Assembly: GCA_030740415.1 (NCBI GenBank)
Contig: JASLXI010000074.1
Span: 1 to 5,771 of the forward strand
DNA: 5,771 nucleotides
Reading direction: 5' to 3'
Source: Dehalococcoidia bacterium
Lineage (GTDB): Bacteria > Chloroflexota > Dehalococcoidia > UBA2985
The notes below the pieces were generated by a model that was given only the letters and a program-made list of their open reading frames with translations, had not been told where the DNA came from and did not search any database. Below are positions 1-4,683 of this stretch, in pieces. Every line of letters begins with the position of its first letter. Position 1 is the first letter of the stretch. The position numbers were made by a program, and so were the translations under genes.

Positions 1-2
1 AC

Positions 3-251
3 GGTTCGTGGGATGCCCTCGGATTCATCCGAACGAATAATCGCGTTCCCCAGGACTACCTTGTCCAGATCATAGAGATGGGAGAGGTGATTACCATTCG
101 GAACATGCCCCTTGACCAAGACAGAAGCGGTTCCCTGATACTCCGGGGCTTTGGAGCTGGCCTTGAGCGAGCGGTGGTGATAATCGCACCCATTGCTCCA
201 AAGACCACCCAGTCATCGTCGTACGTGCTATCCGTAGAGCCTGTGCCCTAG
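3..251 (+). CDS. C-terminal part of a probable secreted/surface protein (5' end outside the window)
   Basis: The frame is open from the window edge to a TAG at 249-251, giving the last 82 residues of a protein that begins upstream. The fragment has the look of an extracellular beta-sandwich: WDALGFI near its start, then QDYLVQIIEMG, MPLDQDRSGSLILRGFG, RAVVIIAPIAPKTTQ and a closing YVLSVEPVP. Alternating hydrophobic strands, a 'lap-TT-Y-lsv' ending and an absence of charged helices resemble C-terminal domains I associate with secreted metallopeptidase-like (M6/immune inhibitor A type) proteins of Chloroflexota. No catalytic motif is present in this piece, so the enzyme assignment is only a guess. 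The stop falls just after the last predicted strand, which suggests a natural end. No membrane anchor or sorting signal is visible. I am fairly sure it is coding and unsure of its function. Confidence 0.65.
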   Translation, partial: GSWDALGFIRTNNRVPQDYLVQIIEMGEVITIRNMPLDQDRSGSLILRGFGAGLERAVVIIAPIAPKTTQSSSYVLSVEPVP

Positions 252-656
252 TGGGCGATGGCTCCCTATCCGGCAGAAGCGAGACCTAGCGGCCCACCCT
301 CAAGTCAGGGAACTCCAGAGACCTTCTCAGCCGGGACAATTGGCGATGGCCTTGTGGCACCCGTGGGTTGTGCAAGATGCCTCCATCGCATGGGTAACCA
401 TGGGCGTGGGATCGGAGTAGCCGTTGATGCCCCGATTCTCCAGGGAGTGGGTCGGGGTGAGTCTACGCCTGACGCCAGGTCATTCGCTATGCCGTTGATA
501 GACCCGTAAGATTGTTTGGCGGGCAACAACACCCTCATCACCGGACCTGAGATCGGGATGGACGTACCCGTCCAACTGGTCAAGGCATTTCTCAGCGAGA
601 CGTTAGGCATCCGGGAGACACCTTGGATAGGAAGGGACCTCGCCGCCGTCTTCCGG
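252..656. other. Gene-poor stretch, no convincing CDS
   Basis: About 400 bases lie between the secreted-protein tail and the small membrane gene, and the two flanking genes converge on it. Several frames are partly open: minus 694-305 and plus 258-509, then 516-713. None has a good ribosome binding site, a recognisable family or a natural hydrophobic pattern, and the translations are rich in Pro, Gly, Arg and Ser as expected of shadow frames. The plus frame is the same frame as the upstream gene and shows many G-initial codons, so an eroded extension or old pseudogene cannot be excluded. I saw no tRNA, terminator with a T-run, or tandem repeat here. Confidence 0.5.
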
Positions 657-818
657 CTACCTGGCGAACAGAAGCCAGGCGACTCCAGCCCCAATCGCTA
701 TTACGATCATTAGGGGAACAACGCAGGTAATAAAGGTCGTGATCGCACGGAAGGTCTTCATGGACAACAACACCATCCGGAATGGCATCAGAAGCAGTCG
801 AAAAAGCAGTCCGATCAC
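657..818 (-). CDS. Small hydrophobic membrane protein (53 aa), coupled to the winged-helix gene
   Basis: A 53-residue reading frame starts at GTG (818-816) and ends at TAG (659-657). The first third is basic and hydrophobic (GLLFRLLLMPFRMVLL, then SMKTFR), like an amphipathic or membrane-associated helix. The last 20 or so residues, VVPLMIVIAIGAGVAWLLFA followed by R and the stop, form one clear transmembrane segment. The start is only 5 bases after the stop of the winged-helix gene. AAGGAA, overlapping the end of that gene, sits 8 bases before the GTG, so translation is probably coupled. A 6-bp hairpin (660-679, CCTGGC/GCCAGG) lies at the 3' end of the frame. No family is recognised. A random frame would rarely give such a clean membrane helix next to a ribosome binding site, so I think it is real. 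It could act with, or be controlled by, its neighbour. Confidence 0.55.
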   Translation of the reverse strand: MIGLLFRLLLMPFRMVLLSMKTFRAITTFITCVVPLMIVIAIGAGVAWLLFAR

Positions 819-823
819 ACGGC

Positions 824-1126
824 CTATTCCTTCACGTTCAGGTGTTCCTTGAGGACCTCTACGGCCTCATGGCAGCCAAAGACCGTGGTTAGCCTCCCGC
901 TGACCCGCACCCTCCGTTTTGCTATTAGTCCCTTTCTGTGGAGCAGATAGAGAGACCAGCTCAGAGAGGAACGTTTCAGCCTGGGAAATATCTGGAGCAG
1001 TCCTTCGTCGCTGCTGTCAAACACCTCGTCGGTACGTCTATTCAGTTCTTCCAGAAGCATTGATTGGAGGGGTGGCAGCCCCTCCTCTGTTGATCCCTTG
1101 GATGCCATAATCTGGGATATTTTCAT
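824..1126 (-). CDS. Winged-helix DNA-binding protein, hypothetical (100 aa)
   Basis: This is a 100-residue soluble, basic protein. Residues about 18-32 (LPPLQSMLLEELNRR) look like a first helix. Residues about 43-69 (GLLQIFPRLKRSSLSWSLYLLHRKGLI) resemble a helix-turn-helix whose second helix ends in the 'L..KGLI' seen in MarR/PadR-like and other winged-helix proteins. The stretch KRRVRVSGRLTTVF fits the beta-wing, and a C-terminal helix EAVEVLKEHL follows. The ATG at 1126 is preceded by GAGGG about 7 bases upstream; a second Met at residue 7 has no better site. It is separated from cysM by 213 bases that hold its own promoter and two direct repeats, which suggests autoregulation. It is followed at once by a small membrane protein gene. 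I infer a transcription regulator; the family and ligand are unknown. Confidence 0.7.
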   Translation of the reverse strand: MKISQIMASKGSTEEGLPPLQSMLLEELNRRTDEVFDSSDEGLLQIFPRLKRSSLSWSLYLLHRKGLIAKRRVRVSGRLTTVFGCHEAVEVLKEHLNVKE

Positions 1127-1142
1127 AACTCACCCTCTTAAT

Positions 1143-1186
1143 AAGCACTTACAAGAGTTTAGCAGCATTGCCAAGCACTTTACAAG
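1143..1186. repeat. Two direct repeats AAGCACTT(T)ACAAG, probable operator
   Basis: On the + strand AAGCACTTACAAG lies at 1143-1155 and AAGCACTTTACAAG at 1173-1186. They differ by a single T, with starts 30 bases apart, roughly three helical turns. Both are in the region just upstream of the winged-helix gene. On the minus strand one copy covers the proposed -35 box and the other lies near the transcription start, an arrangement typical of repressor sites. The protein that binds is not known; the adjacent winged-helix protein is the obvious candidate. Confidence 0.5.
1156..1185 (-). promoter_or_regulatory. Probable promoter of the winged-helix / small membrane gene pair
   Basis: On the minus strand TTGTAA (1185-1180) is separated by 18 bases from TAAACT (1161-1156), each matching 4 of 6 sigma-70 consensus bases. 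Transcription would start near 1149, giving a leader of about 20 bases before the ATG at 1126. The TTGTAA is part of one of the two direct repeats. This is prediction only. Confidence 0.35.
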
Positions 1187-1339
1187 CGTCTACAGCGCAT
1201 CAAGGATTTGAGGTGGGGCTTAAGGTTAAAATAGCTTGTAGGTATACTGTCTGCAGGCTGTTTTGTAGAACCTATTTACGGTTGTCTCCGGTTGCGCCGT
1301 CTCCCTCGCTTCACTCCTCCAGGCCACTTATTCGGGAAG

Positions 1340-2299
1340 CTACCACCATATCTTGTTCTCTACACTGCTCTTCAACTCCGTGAAGTCCTTGGTCCATAGG
1401 GAAGTGCTCAGGTACTTCCACCCGCCATCGGCCAGAAGGCAGACAATATTTCCCTTCTCCATTCGTTCTGCCAGCCGCGTTGCGCAACACACCACGGACC
1501 CAGAGGAGATACCTGCGAATATCCCTTCCTTCTGCATCAACTCCCGAGTAACTCTAAAGGCCTCTTTGCTCTCCACCATTATGCGGCTGTCCAACAGCGA
1601 GAGGTCCAGAATCGGGGGGATGAACCCTTCTTCTAGGCTACGGAGCCCCTGGATTACATCGTCAGGGTGAGGGACTACCGCCACCACCTTTACGTTGGGG
1701 TTATGCTCCTTGAGTCGCCTACCCACACCCATGAGAGTGCCCCCAGTCCCAAGCCCCGCCACGAATACATCTATCTCTGGGAGGTCTTCCAGGACCTCTC
1801 TTGCCGTGGTCTCATAGTGGGCCCTGGGGTTGGCCTCATTGCCATACTGATACGGCATGAAGTAGGTATCATCTTTCGAAACCATATCTTTAGCGACTAC
1901 TATGGCCCCGTTAGTACCCTTAGCTCCGTCGCTAAGAACGATTTCCGCGCCGTAGGCCTGCAGTAGCTGTGCTCTCTCCGCGCTGACGTTCGCGGGCATG
2001 ACCACTTTTATCCTATAACCCTTCCGCAGCGCAATGAATGCCAAGGCTATTCCCGTGTTGCCACTGGTGGGTTCCAGAATAACTTTATCGTGGGTAAGGG
2101 TGCCGTCGGCCTCGGCCTGCTCGATCATGTACTTAGCAATTCGGTCCTTGAGACTCCCGGTCGGGTTATTTCCCTCCAGCTTGGCAAATATGCGGACGTC
2201 TTTCTTTGGACTCATCCGCTCTATCTCTACCATTGGGGTGTCCCCAACGGTATCAAGGATGTCTCTTTTCTTCATGAGTGACTGCTCGACTATTCCCAA
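1340..2299 (-). CDS. cysM: Cysteine synthase CysM, O-phosphoserine sulfhydrylase type
   Basis: A fold-type II PLP enzyme of 319 residues that makes L-cysteine in the cytoplasm. PTGSLKDR places the PLP lysine at K51, TSGNTG at 78-83 and GTGGT at 184-188 hold the cofactor phosphate, and GISSGS lies at 263-268. From memory, M. tuberculosis CysM shares long segments: EPTSGNTGI, QYGN.AN, LPEI..FVAGLGT.GTLMG, LR..(D/E)EGF.P, EGIFAGIS.G and GWKYLST near the C-terminus. R220, the residue tied to O-phosphoserine preference there, is present in GLRSLEEGF. The family uses a thiocarboxylated carrier protein (CysO) as sulfur donor; that use here is inferred. The gene follows moeB after 18 bases, so they probably form one operon. 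The TTG start at 2299 is chosen for GGAAGGG 8 bases upstream. The ATG at 2275 (residue 9, MKKRDILDTVGDTP) matches the usual family N-terminus but has no visible ribosome binding site. Confidence 0.93.
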   Translation of the reverse strand: MGIVEQSLMKKRDILDTVGDTPMVEIERMSPKKDVRIFAKLEGNNPTGSLKDRIAKYMIEQAEADGTLTHDKVILEPTSGNTGIALAFIALRKGYRIKVVMPANVSAERAQLLQAYGAEIVLSDGAKGTNGAIVVAKDMVSKDDTYFMPYQYGNEANPRAHYETTAREVLEDLPEIDVFVAGLGTGGTLMGVGRRLKEHNPNVKVVAVVPHPDDVIQGLRSLEEGFIPPILDLSLLDSRIMVESKEAFRVTRELMQKEGIFAGISSGSVVCCATRLAERMEKGNIVCLLADGGWKYLSTSLWTKDFTELKSSVENKIWW

Positions 2300-2307
2300 G
2301 CTGACAG

Positions 2308-2314
2308 CCCTTCC
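2308..2314 (-). promoter_or_regulatory. Ribosome binding site GGAAGGG deciding the cysM start
   Basis: GGAAGGG on the minus strand lies 8 bases before the TTG at 2299-2297 and overlaps nothing else useful. It lies about 32 bases from the alternative ATG at 2275, too far to serve it. It is a moderate match to the Shine-Dalgarno consensus, so the start remains somewhat open. Confidence 0.45.
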
Positions 2315-2317
2315 AGC

Positions 2318-3145
2318 CTAATTAACGACCACTGGATCCTTAAGGCCACAGAAGATTTCGTAGTCTATAAGCTCCTTAACTGTGGGATTATCCCCACACA
2401 AGGGACACTGAGGGTTGCGACGAAGCTTCACTGTGCGAAACTCCATGCTCAGAGCATCAATGAGCAGCAATCGTCCTACCAGGGGCTCGCCTGCTCCCAG
2501 GATCAGTTTCATGGTTTCCACTGCCTGAATGCTCCCCACCATACCGGGTAGCGCTCCCAACACACCTGCCTCGGCGCAACTCGGCACTACTCCAGGGGGT
2601 GGAGGGGTGGGAAAGAGGCAGCGGTAGCATCCCTGGCCGGGAATGAACACGCTAGCCTGCCCATCGAAGATCAGAATGCTGCCGTCCACCAGGGGTTTGC
2701 CAGACAGGTAGGCTGCGTCGTTCACCAGATATCGAGCTGCGAAGTTGTCCGCCCCGTTGATTATGATGTCGTACTGGGCAATTATCTCCATCGCGTTCTC
2801 GGAGGTAAGCGGGGCCTCATGTCCAACCACCTTGACGTCGGAGTTGAACTCCGCAAGGCTCTGCTGGGCCGAAAGGACCTTGGCCTTCCCAATGTCGCTC
2901 TGCCGGTGCAGAATCTGGCGTTGCAGGTTGCTAATCTCTACCACGTCGAAGTCAACTATTCCTATAGTACCCACACCTGCCAAAGCTAGATACACGGCTA
3001 CGGGAGAACCAAGACCGCCGGCTCCGACTATGAGGACCTTGGCATCCAGAAGATTACGTTGTCCCTTGCTCCCTACTTGGGGCATGATGATGTGCCGACT
3101 GTACCGCTTCACCTGTTCAGGCGTGAGTGCTGCTGTCTGTGTCAT
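2318..3145 (-). CDS. moeB: MoeB/MoeZ/ThiF-family E1-like sulfur-carrier adenylyltransferase
   Basis: A 275-residue E1-like enzyme that adenylates the C-terminal Gly-Gly of small ubiquitin-like carriers (MoaD, ThiS or CysO) before they receive sulfur. The N-terminus LTPEQVKRYSRHIIMPQVG is typical of the family. The nucleotide site is GAGGLG at 41-46 with DFDVVEISNLQRQ at 65-77, K89 and D133 (GADNFAARYLVND). The likely catalytic cysteine is C190 in VPSCAEAGVLG. Two CxxC pairs, C173/C176 (CYRC) and C247/C250 (CPLC), should bind zinc. The tail NPTVKELIDYEIFCG matches the linker that joins the E1 and rhodanese domains in MoeZ/MoeBR proteins, but the frame ends there, so no rhodanese domain is present. 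The start ATG has GAGGAGG about 8 bases upstream. It lies 18 bases ahead of cysM, which points to carrier activation for cysteine synthesis, although service to molybdopterin or thiamine synthesis is also possible. Confidence 0.92.
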   Translation of the reverse strand: MTQTAALTPEQVKRYSRHIIMPQVGSKGQRNLLDAKVLIVGAGGLGSPVAVYLALAGVGTIGIVDFDVVEISNLQRQILHRQSDIGKAKVLSAQQSLAEFNSDVKVVGHEAPLTSENAMEIIAQYDIIINGADNFAARYLVNDAAYLSGKPLVDGSILIFDGQASVFIPGQGCYRCLFPTPPPPGVVPSCAEAGVLGALPGMVGSIQAVETMKLILGAGEPLVGRLLLIDALSMEFRTVKLRRNPQCPLCGDNPTVKELIDYEIFCGLKDPVVVN

Positions 3146-3305
3146 TGTTAGGCCCTCCTCTTTTGACGGGCACTTAAATTAGATGCCAAGTCGTGTCTTG
3201 TATCTTTAAGATTCACCTGCAATACGAAGACCCCGCGCTCCACGCTCGGCTGAAGCCGAGGAGTAGATCCTAACGGGGCCTGACTTCACTAGGGTTGATC
3301 CGATG
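3146..3305 (-). promoter_or_regulatory. Structured spacer / leader RNA ahead of moeB
   Basis: The 160 bases between the Rrf2 gene and moeB can fold on the minus-strand RNA. One hairpin has a perfect 6-bp stem, CTCGGC/GCCGAG with a 4-base loop (3245-3260). It is enclosed by CCCCG (3231-3235) pairing with CGGGG (3274-3278). A second stem pairs GTCTTGTAT (3195-3203) with ATACGAAGAC (3222-3231), with one bulged base and an 18-base loop containing ATCTTTAAGAT (3202-3212). CTCCTC in the leader (complement of 3258-3263) is complementary to the GAGGAG ribosome binding site of moeB (complement of 3155-3160). There is no T-run terminator. It could be a cis-regulatory element, an attenuator or a processing site; I do not recognise a known riboswitch class. 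Confidence 0.35.
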
Positions 3306-3743
3306 TTAGATCTGGTACATTCCCCGACTTTGGAGTCGCTTCTGGCGATTGGCCAAATCTGCAATGGTAGTGGAGCCTAGCACGTTATGGACTGCATCCT
3401 CTACAGATCTCCAGACGTCACGCTGGGCGCAGATATTAGAGAGGGTACACTCCGTGGGCTCTGTAATGCAATCCAAGGGCGCTGCCGTACCTTCCAGCCC
3501 TGCCATGACCATTCCTAAGCTTATCTCATGAGGAGCCTTTGCCAGCACATGGCCTCCCTGAGGCCCTCTGCGGCTCCTGATAAACCCAAATTTACTCAAG
3601 GTAGTAAGGAGCTGATCCAGATAAGGCTCGGGGATACTCTGGCGGTCTGCTATCTCCACGGTCTGAACTGATCCCCCGCCATACCGTTGCGCGAGATCGA
3701 CCAACGCCCGCACCCCGTAGTCTACCTTCATCGGCACCTTCAT
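3306..3743 (-). CDS. Rrf2-family transcription regulator with Fe-S-type cysteine triad
   Basis: A 145-residue regulator of the Rrf2 family (IscR, NsrR, RirA, CymR). MKVPMKVDYGVRALVDLAQ matches the family N-terminus. Residues about 26-58 (VEIADRQSIPEPYLDQLLTTLSKFGFIRSRR) are the helix-turn-helix, GPQGGHVLAK at 60-69 the wing, and ISLGMVMAGLEG the start of the dimerisation helix. Cysteines C92, C99 and C105 (C-x6-C-x5-C) sit where IscR and NsrR bind an iron-sulfur cluster, so cluster or redox sensing is likely; CymR-type cysteine regulators lack them. I take the ATG at 3743 because AGGAG lies 7 bases upstream and the length to the YG motif fits the family. The in-frame ATG at 3758 would add five residues. 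It is the first gene of the moeB-cysM block and divergent from rplY, which suggests control of sulfur assimilation and of itself. Confidence 0.9.
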   Translation of the reverse strand: MKVPMKVDYGVRALVDLAQRYGGGSVQTVEIADRQSIPEPYLDQLLTTLSKFGFIRSRRGPQGGHVLAKAPHEISLGMVMAGLEGTAAPLDCITEPTECTLSNICAQRDVWRSVEDAVHNVLGSTTIADLANRQKRLQSRGMYQI

Positions 3744-3750
3744 GCCCCAA

Positions 3751-3755
3751 CTCCT
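3751..3755 (-). promoter_or_regulatory. Ribosome binding site AGGAG of the Rrf2 gene
   Basis: AGGAG on the minus strand lies 7 bases before the ATG at 3743-3741 and inside the codons that follow the alternative ATG at 3758. It is the strongest site in the region and supports the shorter, family-typical protein. Confidence 0.6.
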
Positions 3756-3776
3756 CATTAGTGCTTCCGCTCAGGA

Positions 3777-3805
3777 ATTATAGCACCCCCCCTATACACC
3801 TTCAA
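3777..3805 (-). promoter_or_regulatory. Sigma-70-type promoter of the Rrf2 gene
   Basis: On the minus strand TTGAAG (3805-3800) is 17 bases from a perfect TATAAT (3782-3777). Transcription would start near 3770 and give a leader of roughly 25 bases before the ATG at 3743. It may also drive moeB and cysM by read-through. This is the best promoter match in the window. Confidence 0.65.
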
Positions 3806-3821
3806 GCCCAGGCGATATTAT
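3793..3821 (+). promoter_or_regulatory. Possible promoter of rplY, overlapping the divergent promoter
   Basis: TATACA (3793-3798) lies 17 bases before TATTAT (3816-3821), each 4 or 5 of 6 bases from consensus. Transcription would start near 3828, about 30 bases before the rplY ATG. It overlaps the -35 side of the opposing Rrf2 promoter, so the two may compete. Confidence 0.4.
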
Positions 3822-3856
3822 GGGTAGACAAAATCGACTTTGCAAGGAGGGACGTC

Positions 3857-4489
3857 ATGGATGCCCTATCCCTCGACGTTAGCACACGGGATGTCTTAAG
3901 GAAGAAGGTGAAGGCTCTGCGGCGGACGGGCATGATTCCCCTGCACATCTACGGCAGAGGGCTGCCTTCACGGGCAATGCAGGCAGACAGCTCTACGGTC
4001 ACCAAGATTGTGAATCAGGTGGGGCTTAACATTCCTCTCTACCTCAATCTAGAGGGAACCAAGGAGCAAGACCTGGTGTTTGTCCGGGAGGTCCAGCACC
4101 ACCCCATCACCAACCGAATCCTCCACGTGGACTTCTATCGGATAGACGTATCCCAAAGGGTTAAGGGAGAGGTGCCCATCACCCTTTTTGGAGAGGCCCC
4201 GGCAATACGAGTATATAAGGGCGTGTTAATGCAGTCCATTCATACGCTTTCCGTCGAGTGCTTGCCAATGGAGATGCCCGAACGCATAGAGATCGACATA
4301 TCCGGGCTTGAGGAGCTTGACCAAGGTATCCGTGTCTCGGACTACACTCCGGGCTCTGGCATTACCGTCCTAACCGACTCAGAAGAGCTAATCGTCAGAA
4401 TAGGCGCTCCGCGAGTGGCGGAGGAGGTTGAGATGCCAGATGTAGAGGAAGCAGGCGAGGCGGAAGCCGAGGGAACAGAGGAGGCATAA
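3857..4489 (+). CDS. rplY: Large-subunit ribosomal protein bL25 (CTC/TL5 long form)
   Basis: A 210-residue 5S-rRNA-binding protein of the large ribosomal subunit. The N-terminal bL25 domain spans about residues 1-93: LSLDVSTRD, LRKKVKALRRTGMIPLHIYG, then the characteristic VREVQHHPITNRILHVDFYRID. The C-terminal beta domain of the TL5/CTC form follows (VPITLFGEAPAIR, VYKGVLMQSIHTLSVECLP, IEIDISGLEELDQGIRV). A long acidic tail rich in Glu and Ala (about 182-210) ends the protein, as is common in this form. The ATG at 3857 is preceded by AAGGAGG with a 6-base gap. The frame is open upstream to 3761, but those residues do not resemble the family. It is transcribed away from the Rrf2 gene and appears to be a single-gene unit. 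I am very confident. Confidence 0.95.
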   Translation: MDALSLDVSTRDVLRKKVKALRRTGMIPLHIYGRGLPSRAMQADSSTVTKIVNQVGLNIPLYLNLEGTKEQDLVFVREVQHHPITNRILHVDFYRIDVSQRVKGEVPITLFGEAPAIRVYKGVLMQSIHTLSVECLPMEMPERIEIDISGLEELDQGIRVSDYTPGSGITVLTDSEELIVRIGAPRVAEEVEMPDVEEAGEAEAEGTEEA

Positions 4490-4520
4490 CAGGCATAGGC
4501 TTTTTTGGAGGTGTCGCAAC

Positions 4521-4577
4521 ATGGCAAAAGATATTTCTATAAAACCACTTTCTCAATTCGTTCCCCCTTTGCTTTGA
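4521..4577 (+). CDS. Possible 18-aa peptide or gene remnant after rplY
   Basis: ATG (4521) opens an 18-codon frame, MAKDISIKPLSQFVPPLL, ending at TGA (4575-4577). GGAGG lies 9 bases upstream, a strong ribosome binding site, and the frame starts 31 bases after the rplY stop just beyond a T-run (4501-4506). The peptide has no recognised relative. It may be a true short peptide, the stump of a deleted gene that once followed rplY, or chance. The base composition around it is more A/T-rich than in rplY. Confidence 0.25.
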   Translation: MAKDISIKPLSQFVPPLL

Positions 4578-4656
4578 TGATTACAATGTGACATGGTTGG
4601 AGAATTTGTGAATTGGGGGCGTTTTCCTCGTCTTCGTCCCAGTCGCGATGGAGAGA

Positions 4657-4681
4657 CTGTAGGCGCTTAGTCCACCTACAG
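4657..4681 (-). terminator. Hairpin just downstream of fmt, possible terminator
   Basis: A perfect 7-bp stem, CTGTAGG (4657-4663) with CCTACAG (4675-4681), has an 11-base loop. On the minus strand it begins 3 bases after the fmt stop codon. No T-run follows, so it is not a textbook intrinsic terminator; it may stabilise the 3' end of the transcript or act with Rho. Confidence 0.3.
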
Positions 4682-4683
4682 AT

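Noticed and set aside
305..694. 129-codon open frame on the minus strand
   Set aside because: Its start lies inside the small membrane gene in another frame, no ribosome binding site is visible, the translation is rich in Pro/Arg/Ser without domain features, and I recognise no family.
1236..1262. TATACT and the partial palindrome around CTGCAG in the gap after cysM, considered as a promoter or operator
   Set aside because: No reasonable -35 box accompanies the + strand TATACT and no gene follows on that strand; the palindrome is imperfect and short.
1353..2321. Long plus-strand frames opposite cysM
   Set aside because: They are antisense shadows of a well-conserved gene, without ribosome binding sites or plausible products.
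3744..3758. Longer Rrf2 start at the ATG at 3758
   Set aside because: It adds MRSWG before the family-typical MKVPMKVDYG, and AGGAG is placed to serve the ATG at 3743.
3761..3856. Upstream extension of rplY by 32 codons
   Set aside because: The extra residues do not look like bL25, they overlap both predicted promoters, and the ATG at 3857 has an ideal AAGGAGG site.
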